Source: Planctomycetota bacterium | GTDB lineage: Bacteria; Planctomycetota; Planctomycetia; Gemmatales; Gemmataceae | Assembly: GCA_021781415.1 (NCBI GenBank) | Contig: JAJXWW010000051.1 | Location: 1 to 32,159, forward strand | DNA: 32,159 nt | Direction of reading: 5' to 3' | Shown: positions 7,478-16,243 of the stretch, piece after piece | Layout: each line of letters opens with the position of its first letter | Numbering within the stretch: position 1 is the first letter of the stretch | The notes under the pieces: model-generated | The model's database searches: none | What the model was told of the DNA's origin: nothing | The model's input: the letters and a program-made list of their open reading frames with translations, nothing else | Position numbers and translations under genes: made by a program

Positions 7478-8983
7478 TTACCGCAAGGCCCGCAGCAGTC
7501 CATCGGCTTTGTGCAGCGTCTCTTCGTACTCCGCTTCCGGAATGGAGTCGGCGACGATGCCGCCTCCGACGGGAAATTGCATCCAACCTCGCCCTAGCGT
7601 GAAAGTCCGAATGAGGATATTCGTATCCATGCTGCCGTTGAATCCAAGATAGCCAAGGCTGCCGCAATAGGGGCCTCGCGCCGTCGGCTCCAATTCGGCG
7701 ATGATCTCCATCGCCCGCACCTTGGGCGCTCCCGTCACCGAGCCGCCGGGAAACGCCGCCCGCAAAAGATCGAGCGGTCCCAATCCCGGACGCAATCGTC
7801 CGCATACTTCGGAAACCAGATGATGCACCGTGCGATAGCTCTCCAATCGACACACCGAGGGAACTTGTACGCTGCCATAGGCGCAAACTCGGCCGAGATC
7901 ATTCCTTAAGAGATCGATAATCATCACATTCTCGGCGCGATCCTTGGCCGAGTGCTTTAGTTCTTCGCTCAGGCGAGTGTCTTCTTCGGGAGTCGAGCCG
8001 CGCGGCCGGGTTCCCTTGATGGGCCGGGTCTCCACTCGTCCGTCTTCGACACTCAGAAAGCGTTCCGGGGACGCGCTGGCGACGACGAAATCGCCGAGAT
8101 CGAAATAGCCCGCGAACGGAGCGGGATTACACGCGCGGAGACGGGCGTAGAGATCGAGAGGGGCGAGTGTGGCCCGATGCAAAAGACGCTGGGACAGATT
8201 GACCTGAAAGCAGTCACCGGCACGAACGTAGTCGATCGCTTTTTGAGCCGCCAACAGATAGTCGTCTCGATTGAAATTACTGTAGACGCCAGCAAAGCTA
8301 GGCAGTTCGTTGCGAGGGTCGAGGGAAATCGGCCTCGCTCCCACCGATTCGCCACGCTTCGTAAGCGCTTCGCCCGTGGAGTCAAGGAGGCAGCGCCGGA
8401 CGGCCTTCAGACGCTGGAGGGCACGCCGACGCCGACGAGACGTATCGGTTTCCGGCAATCCCGTCGAAACGATCCAGACGCGCCGCTGGACGCGATCGAA
8501 GGCGAGAACCCAATCGTAGAACCCAACGGCGAGATCGGGAGTCTGAAACTCGTCGTATTGAGGACGCGGCAATCGTTCGACATGATGGCACAAGTCGTAG
8601 CCGAACAGCCCCGCCGCGCCGCCTTGAAAGGGAGGCAATCCTTCGAGCGTCTCGACGCGCCACTGCCCCATACGCTCTTGCAATGCTGCAAACGGATCGG
8701 CCCGTCGAACGATCCGATCGTCCTCCGAGATCGAACCGCGACGGGACATGAGCCACGAAAACGGGTCCGCCGCAACGAAGGAATAGCGGCTGAGGCTATC
8801 GGGGGGCGCAGCGCTGTCGAGGAAGAGTAAATGGGGGAGATGGGCCATGCGCCGGCACGCCTCCCACGGATCGAGCCACGGCGTCCACTCCTCGACGAAT
8901 GGAACGGCGGCCAGAGAGGGAGCAATCGACGGGGCGATCGCATCGAGACCAGAACGAATTCGAGACGTCGCTCTCTTCACCAT
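7478..8983 (-). CDS. pabB: Aminodeoxychorismate synthase component I
   Basis: A 501-residue chorismate-using enzyme. It adds ammonia to chorismate to make 4-amino-4-deoxychorismate, the precursor of p-aminobenzoate. The chorismate-binding domain fills the C-terminal half ([60 protein letters not shown]). Near residue 320 it reads PIKGT; this Lys marks PabB, whereas the paralogue at 25704 has PLAGT as in TrpE. The N-terminal half carries the usual RYSFVAADPF and GGAAGLFGYDL. No pabA or pabC is adjacent. It lies 67 bases downstream of the dihydropteroate-synthase-like gene on the same strand, so the pair may be an operon for pterin/pABA cofactors. The ribosome-binding site before its ATG is weak. 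Confidence 0.9.
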   Translation of the reverse strand: MVKRATSRIRSGLDAIAPSIAPSLAAVPFVEEWTPWLDPWEACRRMAHLPHLLFLDSAAPPDSLSRYSFVAADPFSWLMSRRGSISEDDRIVRRADPFAALQERMGQWRVETLEGLPPFQGGAAGLFGYDLCHHVERLPRPQYDEFQTPDLAVGFYDWVLAFDRVQRRVWIVSTGLPETDTSRRRRRALQRLKAVRRCLLDSTGEALTKRGESVGARPISLDPRNELPSFAGVYSNFNRDDYLLAAQKAIDYVRAGDCFQVNLSQRLLHRATLAPLDLYARLRACNPAPFAGYFDLGDFVVASASPERFLSVEDGRVETRPIKGTRPRGSTPEEDTRLSEELKHSAKDRAENVMIIDLLRNDLGRVCAYGSVQVPSVCRLESYRTVHHLVSEVCGRLRPGLGPLDLLRAAFPGGSVTGAPKVRAMEIIAELEPTARGPYCGSLGYLGFNGSMDTNILIRTFTLGRGWMQFPVGGGIVADSIPEAEYEETLHKADGLLRALR

Positions 8984-9050
8984 ACGGTCTTTTTATCGCG
9001 TCGGCCTTTCGTTGGATATAGTTTGAGTCGCACCCTTGAACGCCGCGCTG

Positions 9051-10433
9051 CTAACCGACGGACCCCTTGCGGCTATCGTCGTGTCGAGAGCGTTCATCCA
9101 CGGTAAGGTAGCCCCAAGAGAGCGCCCGATCCTGCGTGTAATTCTTCCCCAGCGCCAACGCGATCGCGGCCTTGGCCATTTCATATCCCAAATAGAACGC
9201 ATGAGAGGCGTCGATCTCCGCGCCTTCGCGCATGCGCGCGAACAACTCGAACGGGTCGTCGCCCCTCAGATACATCGCCCCGCTCAGAACGTGAAGCAAA
9301 CCGCGCTCGGCGAATAGGCGAAAATTACGATCCGTAATATGCGATGCGAGTTCGGCGAGCGTCGTTTCGCCGTGTACTCGCAGCCTCGGATCGCGCAGCG
9401 CCACCAGATTCGGTTCGAGGTGTTTGGGTAAGGCGCGGTGGACGCACGCATGATACACCAGGCGTCGCGCCAAATCCAGCTCGCGGACGCAGCTGCGGCA
9501 CCAGTTGATTACTTGTGTGGTCAGCACGCTGCGGATACCGAGTTCTTGACAGAAGCCGAGCAGCACGACGTTGATCCCGGCGGAGTCGGCATCGGTCAAT
9601 TCGGTGAGGTTGCCGACACCCATCATCATCTCGGCCTTGGGATAGCGTCGGCGCACTTCGAGATAGCGACCCAGCGAGGCGGCGAAGCCGAAACCAATCG
9701 GCTCGATCACGGGGTCGATGCGATACTTCACCCCCCAACCTTCGAGCTTCTCGATCGTCTCGTCGAGTCCCGCCAACGAGGCCAAATCGTCGGGCAAGGC
9801 AACCACTTCGCATCCCCACGAGCGCGCCGCCGACACGTTGCCACCGTTCACGCTCAACACCAATTCCGCTCCGGCGGCAACCGCGCTTTCGACCTCGAAG
9901 GGATTGAAACTGTCGACGGACACCCGCAGCCCCAGATCGCGCAGGGCGCGTACCGCGTCGCCGACGCCGGTCCACGTCGAACCGGGATCGCAGCCGAGGT
10001 CGACGAGATCCGCGCCGTCCGACTTCAGAGCCAGCGCCTGGGCCACCAAGTCGTCGCAATGCAGGCGCGGGGCACCGTTGATTTCGGCGATAATAGCGAT
10101 GTCGTATTGGCCATATTCTCGTTCGCCCTTTTTTGCGAGTTGAAAGTAGTCCGGCAAATCGCGCAGATCGGCGGGGCCGCGCTCGACGGCGGCCATGGCT
10201 TGCAACGGTTGTAAGTCGCCCCGACACAAGCCGGGAAGCACGATGCGATCGATCCCTTCGGGAACCGTCAAGTGCCGGGCGATCCACGGGGTCGTGGCCA
10301 AGGCTGCGACGGTGATCGGCAACACGGCGACACAATAGTCGAAGCCAGCGCGCGGGGCCAACTCCTCCAACGTGCGGCGCAGCGAGGCCTCTGCCAACTT
10401 ACCCGTTACAAACAATAGACGAGGACGTTGCAT
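9051..10433 (-). CDS. Dihydropteroate synthase-related protein (pterin-binding TIM barrel plus C-terminal domain)
   Basis: About 460 residues. The central region has dihydropteroate-synthase features: IIAEINGAPRLHCDD, GADLVDLGCDPGS and LRVSVDSFNPFEVESAVAAG, followed by ELVLSVNGGN. An N-terminal Rossmann-like part (RLLFVTGKLAEASLRRTLEE) and a long C-terminal extension set it apart from FolP. It fits the dihydropteroate-synthase-related family known from methanogens, methylotrophs and planctomycetes, which is linked to tetrahydromethanopterin. Which pterin it binds here is not shown. The start at 10433 is preferred because the conserved strand begins there; in-frame starts at 10523 and 10535 would run almost to the end of the upstream gene. 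The adjacent pabB would supply the aryl amine needed by either cofactor. Confidence 0.75.
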   Translation of the reverse strand: MQRPRLLFVTGKLAEASLRRTLEELAPRAGFDYCVAVLPITVAALATTPWIARHLTVPEGIDRIVLPGLCRGDLQPLQAMAAVERGPADLRDLPDYFQLAKKGEREYGQYDIAIIAEINGAPRLHCDDLVAQALALKSDGADLVDLGCDPGSTWTGVGDAVRALRDLGLRVSVDSFNPFEVESAVAAGAELVLSVNGGNVSAARSWGCEVVALPDDLASLAGLDETIEKLEGWGVKYRIDPVIEPIGFGFAASLGRYLEVRRRYPKAEMMMGVGNLTELTDADSAGINVVLLGFCQELGIRSVLTTQVINWCRSCVRELDLARRLVYHACVHRALPKHLEPNLVALRDPRLRVHGETTLAELASHITDRNFRLFAERGLLHVLSGAMYLRGDDPFELFARMREGAEIDASHAFYLGYEMAKAAIALALGKNYTQDRALSWGYLTVDERSRHDDSRKGSVG

Positions 10434-10536
10434 TCCGTCAGCATAACAACTACTCGACCGATCGGGGTAGGTCGCGCCGAGGCGTCCGTCTTCCGAGTGC
10501 CGTTGCGCCGTTCCTTGGGTCATGTTCGCCGACACG

Positions 10537-11538
10537 CTACTTTCTTCCGAGGATGCGATCGAGCGCGTCCGACGTTTGATAAATGAGTGCTTCCGGGTAA
10601 TGGGAGAACGGATGGAAATACTCGAAGGTGAGATAGCCTCGATAGCCGATCTTGTCGAATGCCTCCATCACTGCCGGCCAGTTGGTCGTGCCGTCGAGCA
10701 GAGGGCGGAACGATTCCAACGAGTGATCGGTCCCCTTCTTGGTAAACTCTTTCAGGTGGACGTTCTTGATCCGTTTGCCCAGAAGAGCGATCCAATCTTC
10801 GGGATATTGAAACAGCATGATATTGCCGGTGTCGAAGTGAACGCGAACGTGTTTGCTTTGGAAACTGTCCACGAAAGCCATCATATCGTGCGGACTGAGT
10901 AGATAGCCATTAAAGAAGATATTTTCGATGTTCAAATACACGCCCAGTTTCTCTGCCTTGGGGGCGAGTTTGCCGATGGCTTCGCGGGCGCGGCGGTCGC
11001 ACAATTCGGCGGCGACCGGCTCGGAGTCTTTGATCCAGGGGATTCCGACGGCCCCCGGCACCACCAAGACGTTCTCGGTGCCCAGATCGTGCGCCGCCTG
11101 CATCATCAGGCCGGCCAGTTCCAGGCCGCGCTGGCGTTCGGCGGCCTTGTTGCTCGTCAACGAATACGGCCAATAGAGAAACGAGCAGAGGCCGCTAACG
11201 GCGATCCCGATGTCCGCCGCCGTCTTGCGAATCGCCGCGTACTCTTTCGCGCCGGACTTGGGGGAGAGATCGTTTTCGAGATCGAAATTCAACTCGATGC
11301 CGTCGAAGCCCGCGTCTTTGGCCAGCTGCAAACACTCTTGGAGCGTCATGCGCTCCGGATACGGAAATGCCCAAAGATTGATGGATTTTTTCATGTCGTA
11401 ACGGCGCGGCGAAGCACGGCGCGGATCGGGTCGTGCGGCCTCAGCGGGAGATGCCAAGGCGGAAGCGCCGCCTACGGCCAATGCGGTAAGCAAAACGTCG
11501 CGGCGGTCGAGAATCGACGAATCGAGTGGCGCGGACAT
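10537..11538 (-). CDS. Tat-exported xylose-isomerase-like TIM-barrel protein
   Basis: A 333-residue sugar phosphate isomerase/epimerase-type protein. The N-terminus has a twin-arginine-like signal (LDRRDVLLTALAVGGASALA, then a cleavage region ending AEA near residue 35), so it should act outside the cytoplasm. The barrel follows, with acidic and His residues at the expected strand ends: FDGIELNFD, LNIENIF, VHFDTGN, NVHLKEF and LTFEYFHPF. These usually bind a divalent metal and a sugar. The substrate is unknown. AGGAG lies 7 bases before the ATG. Planctomycetes carry many such exported proteins. It ends about 100 bases before the dihydropteroate-synthase-like gene on the same strand. Confidence 0.8.
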   Translation of the reverse strand: MSAPLDSSILDRRDVLLTALAVGGASALASPAEAARPDPRRASPRRYDMKKSINLWAFPYPERMTLQECLQLAKDAGFDGIELNFDLENDLSPKSGAKEYAAIRKTAADIGIAVSGLCSFLYWPYSLTSNKAAERQRGLELAGLMMQAAHDLGTENVLVVPGAVGIPWIKDSEPVAAELCDRRAREAIGKLAPKAEKLGVYLNIENIFFNGYLLSPHDMMAFVDSFQSKHVRVHFDTGNIMLFQYPEDWIALLGKRIKNVHLKEFTKKGTDHSLESFRPLLDGTTNWPAVMEAFDKIGYRGYLTFEYFHPFSHYPEALIYQTSDALDRILGRK

Positions 11539-11713
11539 CGATAGCTCCTAGGAAGTAGCGGTGGAAATCGCGGTTCAAAGGACTATCCTGCGCGACGACG
11601 CGCGCCATTGCAAGAGCGGCGCGGAAATCGGCGTCACATCGAGAGATACGCATTCGTCGGTGTGGTGCTGTTCGCGGTGGGTAGGGGGTAAGGGGTAAGG
11701 ATGTCGGCTTCCA

Positions 11714-13300
11714 TCAGGCATAGACGCGATAGTCGATGTCCGGAAACAGATTGTGCCGGTTTTCGATACCGTTGAGCCAACCTTCGTCGATCGTGCCGTC
11801 GCGGATGGAATCGTAGAGATGATTGAAATTGTTGACGTGAACGCGCGTCCGTTCCTTGGCGTATTCGACCATCGTGCCGGTCTTGAGAATGAAGGCCCAA
11901 TCGCTCGATTGCGCCAACAGCAGCTCGCGCGCCGCCTGATTGAGCGCGCGGCGAAGGAGAGGCGCGGGGTCGTTGTGGGCGCGGGCCAACTCGGTCATGC
12001 GTTCGGCCCCTTCGTGCAGATGGCGATAAATCCAATCGTTGGAGCCTTCCAACCATACCTCACAATAGCCCTTATATCCCCAACTCGACAGCGTCGGTTG
12101 CGCGACTTGAAGGCGCGGATAGAGATCGAGATACTCTGGGACGGAGATGGTTTTGATGCGCTGTTGATCGAAGTGCATCTTGCGCAACAAAAAGTCGATC
12201 CAATCCGGCCCTTCGAACCACCAATGACCGAAAAGCTCGGCATCGTAGGGTGCCACGATCAATGCCGGGCGACCGTCCATCGAGCCGGACAGCCATTCGA
12301 CCTGCTTCTCGCGGTTGAACATGAAATTGGCGGCGTGTTCGGCCGCTTTGTCTCGCGCTGCTTGAGGATTATAAGGTAGCTTATGATCGGTGCGTCCGGT
12401 GATCTTATAGTATTTGATGCCCAGCAGGCTGCGAATGCCCGTTTGATGCAGATGGGGCTTCAGATATTCGTAATCGAGATCGAAGCCAACGTCGCGATAG
12501 AAATCGCGATAGTTGTAATCGCCGGGATAGCCTTCGATGGCGCTCCACACCTGCTTGGACGATTCGCTGTCGCGCGCCAGACAGGCGACGTTGCTGCCCG
12601 TCACCATCAAGGGAGCATAGACGCCGAAGCGAGGCCGCGGCTCGGCAAAGAGGACGGCGTGGGTGTCGGTGAAGAAATAGCGAATGCCCGCGCTCTCCAA
12701 CAGTCTTTCGATCCCAGGAGCGTAGCCGCATTCGGGCAGCCAGATGCCGCGCGGTCGGCGGCCGAAATGGCGCTCGAATTCGCGGCAACCGACCTCGATT
12801 TGCGCGCGTCGCGCATTCTCGTTGCCGACCATCAAGGGGAGAAAACCGTGCGTTGCGCCGCAGGTAATCAGCTCTAAACTTCCCCCGTCGAAGAAGTGCT
12901 TGAAGCCGCGCAGCAGATTGTGGCCGTAGCGGTCGACGAAGACCTCGCGGGCGCGCGTGAAACGACGATGATACATCTCGGCGAGAGCTTGAAACTCCGG
13001 CTCGAAGCGGGTGCGTTCGATTTCTTTCGCGGCCAAGGCGATGAGATTATCGAGATGGCGGACGTAGCGCGCTTGCAACAGCGGATCGGTGAGCATCGCC
13101 GCCAGCGTCGGCGTTACCGACATCGTCAGCCGCCACTCCACGCCGTCGCGCTCCAACCCCTCGAAGACTTCGAGCAGGGGGATGTACGTCTCGGTGATCG
13201 CCTCGTAGAGCCAATCTTCTTCGAGAAAGTCGTCGTATTCGGGATGGCGCACGAAGGGCAGATGCGCGTGCAAGACGAGGCAAAGATAGCCGAGAGGCAT
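11714..13300 (-). CDS. GH57 family 1,4-alpha-glucan branching enzyme
   Basis: A 528-residue cytoplasmic glycoside hydrolase of family 57, branching-enzyme type, with a DUF1957-like C-terminal region. It opens with GYLCLVLHAHLPFVRHPEYD, the classic GH57 first motif. WLPECGY carries the catalytic Glu near residue 188 and APYDAELFGHWWFEG the catalytic Asp near 352; both positions agree with the archaeal GH57 branching enzymes. The known reaction is transfer of an alpha-1,4 glucan segment to an alpha-1,6 branch during glycogen synthesis. ATG at 13300 is chosen over GTG at 13327 because AAAAGGGA precedes it and the family motif starts within three residues. No other glycogen gene is in the window. 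Confidence 0.87.
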   Translation of the reverse strand: MPLGYLCLVLHAHLPFVRHPEYDDFLEEDWLYEAITETYIPLLEVFEGLERDGVEWRLTMSVTPTLAAMLTDPLLQARYVRHLDNLIALAAKEIERTRFEPEFQALAEMYHRRFTRAREVFVDRYGHNLLRGFKHFFDGGSLELITCGATHGFLPLMVGNENARRAQIEVGCREFERHFGRRPRGIWLPECGYAPGIERLLESAGIRYFFTDTHAVLFAEPRPRFGVYAPLMVTGSNVACLARDSESSKQVWSAIEGYPGDYNYRDFYRDVGFDLDYEYLKPHLHQTGIRSLLGIKYYKITGRTDHKLPYNPQAARDKAAEHAANFMFNREKQVEWLSGSMDGRPALIVAPYDAELFGHWWFEGPDWIDFLLRKMHFDQQRIKTISVPEYLDLYPRLQVAQPTLSSWGYKGYCEVWLEGSNDWIYRHLHEGAERMTELARAHNDPAPLLRRALNQAARELLLAQSSDWAFILKTGTMVEYAKERTRVHVNNFNHLYDSIRDGTIDEGWLNGIENRHNLFPDIDYRVYA

Positions 13301-13374
13301 AGTGTCATTCCCTTTTTCGACGTTCACCGAAAGCGGATCGGCACAGTCAGGGATATAACCTTTCGATTTTCAAT

Positions 13375-14595
13375 TCAAGGCGGGGGTAGGTCGAGCCACC
13401 GGCCTCGGCACAGGACATGACGTATCGGCAAATCGGAGCGGAGCAGCCGATCGTGAGGATCGGAGCCTTCGACCTTTGAGAGCGGCACGACGATGAGATC
13501 GGCGGACTTGCCGACTTCGAGACTTCCGGTTTCGTCGGCCCAACCCAACGCCTCCGCCCCGGACAGCGTGGCCATGCGCAGCAGGGTCTCTCCGGGCACA
13601 TCGGGGAATCGTTGACGCAGAAAGCGGATCTCGGCGAGAACGTCGAGGTCGGGATTGGAGGCCAGGCTATCGGTGCCGATGGCCACGCGGATTCCGCGTT
13701 TCAGGAAGCTGCGAAACGGATGCGGCGCGTGTCCGAAGGCGGCGTGGGTGCGCGGACAATAGACGATGGGGCTGTTCGGCGGGATGCGAGCCGTCGGCGT
13801 GAGATAGTTTCCGTGGACGAAAAGCTTCGGGATGTCTCGGTCGCAGTGCTTCATCACAGCGGCGGGAGACGAGGCCAGACCGTTCGCATCCCAGACGCCG
13901 AGATCTTTCAGAAAGGACACGAATGGCCCGCGCCGATGGCGCAGGAGTTCGATTTCCTCGCGGCTCTCCGCCAGATGAACGGCGAGAGGAATCTTAAACC
14001 GATGGGCTTCGTCGGCGATCCGAGAGAATAAATTCGTTCGCACGCTGTAGGGAGCATGAGGGCTGAATCCCGGTCTGCAGTGCGTGAGCGCCCGATGTTC
14101 GAGCAGCCAATCGCGGGCAAAGCCAAGGGACTGCTCCGCGCGCGCCTCCATCAGCCCCAGTAATTCGTAAAAAACGACGCTGCGTAGCGGCGACTCGGCC
14201 AAGATCGACCAGCTGACGCCCCCTGCCGATATATCACCCAGCAGAGTGCTGCCGGAGCGCAGACTCTCGGCGAGACCGGCGCGGACATCTCGTTCTGTTT
14301 GCTCCATCGTCGTGCCGCGCCGATGATGAATCACCCGGCGCAACCAATCGGTAAAGTCCGCGCTGGGAGGACACTGTCCGCGCAATCCCGATAGATCGAG
14401 GTGGGTATGCGCGTTGACCAATCCTGGCAAGAGGGCGCATTCGCCGACATCAAGATCGACGGCGCGAGATCGACTGGCTTCGAGGGCGACAATCCGCTCG
14501 CCGTCGACGGTGAGGATTCCATCGGCAATCGGAGGGGTGTTGACGGGAAATATCCAGCGCGCTTTCAGTGTCCAAGGGGATGCCGAGGCTGCCAT
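13375..14595 (-). CDS. Amidohydrolase / nucleoside-type deaminase family protein
   Basis: A 406-residue metal-dependent hydrolase of the amidohydrolase superfamily, cytosine/SAH/aminofutalosine-deaminase type. Visible metal and substrate motifs in order are NAHTHLDLSGL near residue 60, SPHAPYSV, VHLAESREE, FVHGNYLT and IGTDSLASNPDLD. The C-terminus ends with SLEVGKSADLIVV, the usual return of the small beta-domain. The HTHLDLS form and overall length remind me of aminofutalosine deaminases of the alternative menaquinone pathway, but no other mqn gene is present and the substrate stays open. It begins 28 bases after the DUF1501 gene on the same strand. A TTG start at 14631, overlapping the DUF1501 stop, is the alternative. 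Confidence 0.8.
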   Translation of the reverse strand: MAASASPWTLKARWIFPVNTPPIADGILTVDGERIVALEASRSRAVDLDVGECALLPGLVNAHTHLDLSGLRGQCPPSADFTDWLRRVIHHRRGTTMEQTERDVRAGLAESLRSGSTLLGDISAGGVSWSILAESPLRSVVFYELLGLMEARAEQSLGFARDWLLEHRALTHCRPGFSPHAPYSVRTNLFSRIADEAHRFKIPLAVHLAESREEIELLRHRRGPFVSFLKDLGVWDANGLASSPAAVMKHCDRDIPKLFVHGNYLTPTARIPPNSPIVYCPRTHAAFGHAPHPFRSFLKRGIRVAIGTDSLASNPDLDVLAEIRFLRQRFPDVPGETLLRMATLSGAEALGWADETGSLEVGKSADLIVVPLSKVEGSDPHDRLLRSDLPIRHVLCRGRWLDLPPP

Positions 14596-14623
14596 ATCCT
14601 CGTTCCTTCTCCTTCCGATCGCC

Positions 14624-16030
14624 TCATGCAAACAACGGCAACGGATCGCCGTCGCAAATGGCCAGGGGGCGGTTCTGTACGTCGGTCAACGTGGAATCGA
14701 GGGGAATGCCCAAGGCATGAAGGACGGTGGCATGCAAGTCGCCGGGACCGCATGGGAAATCGAGGGGCTTCGCGCCTTGACTGTCGGAGCGTCCATAGAC
14801 TTGCCCGCCGCGAATGCCGCCGCCCGCGAACGCCACGGAATAGCAGAACGGGTAGTGATTGCGCCCCGATCCCTGAATCTGCGGCGTGCGTCCGAATTCA
14901 GTCAACCAGACGACCAGCGTGGTGTCCAGGAGTCCCCGATCGGCGAGATCGTCCAGCAGAACGGACGATGCACGATCGAGAGGCGGCAGCAGCGCGTTTT
15001 TCAGACGCGGAAAGTTGTCGCCGTGCGTGTCCCAATGGTCGCCCGCGCCGCCGTTGAGATCGCCCGACGAGCAGACGACCGTGACCAGGGGAACCTCCGC
15101 CTCGACGAGACGCCGAGCCAGCAACACACTCTGCCCGCAGGCGTGATCGCCGTAACGGGCGCGCACACGATCCGGTTCTTGGTCCAGATCGAGCGTGCGT
15201 TGGATGCGCGGACTGGAGAGGAGATCGGCGGCTTGCTCTTGGAAGCGCGTCAGATCGCGGAGACCAGCGACGGAAGCGGGTCGATGTTCCAGTCGTCGGC
15301 TCAGTTCGAGCCTGGAGTTCAGGCGCGCGGCATCGACGCCTTCGGCAGGTCGAAACTGCAAGCCGCCGAGATCGCGGGAGACACCGGCATAGGGCTTGCC
15401 TCGCTTGGGATCCAACAGCAGCGGCGCATAGGCATTGCCCAGCCATCCCGGCGTATCGCCGGCCTGCAAGGTGTTGTTATCGACCAAGGGATAGGGAATC
15501 TGCACCGCCGTCGGCAGTCCTCGGCGGGCCTGTCGCAGTCTGGAAATTTGCGCTCCCAGTGTCGGCCAATCGTTGATCGAGGGCGGCTGATTGACGGCGT
15601 TCTCCGGCTGTGGCGGCGCATGACCGGTGCGATTCCAGTACATCGACTTACCGTGGGCCGTGCAGGTGTGATGCGCCGAACGAACGACGGCCAGACGGTG
15701 CATCTGCCGAGCTAGAAGCGGCATGTGTTCGCCGAAGTGGACGCCGGGGACCGAGGTGGCGATGGGCTTGAACGCGCCGCGAACCTCCGGCGGCGCGTTC
15801 GGCTTGGGATCCCATGTGTCAATGTGACTGACTCCGCCCCAACAGAAAAGAACGATGCACGAACGCGCCTTGCCGAAGCCCGTGCCCTCCGCCTTCCGCT
15901 CCATTCCTTCGGCTCGCTGAGCCAAATAGCTCGGCAGAGACAGGCCCATCAAGCCGAGGCCACAATGGCGCAGAAGACGGCGGCGAGTAAGCAACCCGTC
16001 CATTCCGGAAAAGAAATGGGATGGCATCAT
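14624..16030 (-). CDS. DUF1501 (sulfatase-like) protein with Tat signal
   Basis: About 468 residues. DUF1501 proteins are abundant in planctomycetes and share the alkaline phosphatase/sulfatase fold. The N-terminus has LTRRRLLRHCGLGLMGLSL, a twin-arginine signal, so the mature protein should be outside the cytoplasm. Family features are CIVLFCWGGVSHIDTWDPKP, HTCTAHGKSMYW, GDHWDTHGDNF, TLVVWLTEFGRTP and GRNHYPFCYSVAFAGGGI. These hold the conserved Asp/His metal ligands. DUF1501 genes often pair with a DUF1549/DUF1553 cytochrome-like gene; here the downstream partner is the amidohydrolase instead. The start at 16030 is a choice between adjacent ATGs; a GTG at 16063 is also in frame. Its promoter region faces aceE. 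Confidence 0.87.
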   Translation of the reverse strand: MMPSHFFSGMDGLLTRRRLLRHCGLGLMGLSLPSYLAQRAEGMERKAEGTGFGKARSCIVLFCWGGVSHIDTWDPKPNAPPEVRGAFKPIATSVPGVHFGEHMPLLARQMHRLAVVRSAHHTCTAHGKSMYWNRTGHAPPQPENAVNQPPSINDWPTLGAQISRLRQARRGLPTAVQIPYPLVDNNTLQAGDTPGWLGNAYAPLLLDPKRGKPYAGVSRDLGGLQFRPAEGVDAARLNSRLELSRRLEHRPASVAGLRDLTRFQEQAADLLSSPRIQRTLDLDQEPDRVRARYGDHACGQSVLLARRLVEAEVPLVTVVCSSGDLNGGAGDHWDTHGDNFPRLKNALLPPLDRASSVLLDDLADRGLLDTTLVVWLTEFGRTPQIQGSGRNHYPFCYSVAFAGGGIRGGQVYGRSDSQGAKPLDFPCGPGDLHATVLHALGIPLDSTLTDVQNRPLAICDGDPLPLFA

Positions 16031-16243
16031 GGCGAGGTGCCTCAAGCCGGAGGGATGGTTCACATGGCGATTGTGGGACCGATGGCTGCATTAAACTCGT
16101 TTTCGATGATCCTTTCAAGAAGTAAATCGCCCAAAGCCCCACGATGCCGAAGACGACTCCGAGAAAACTTCATCTATTCCGCAAACGGAATCCCACTAGA
16201 ATGAGGTCAGAAGGGTAAAAGTGTGACGTGTGGGAGCAGCATT

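Noticed and set aside
11753..15715. Long plus-strand frames opposite the GH57, amidohydrolase and DUF1501 genes (for example 14414-15715).
   Set aside because: They are antisense to genes with clear family motifs, and their products are low-complexity with no motifs; this is typical of GC-rich codon bias.
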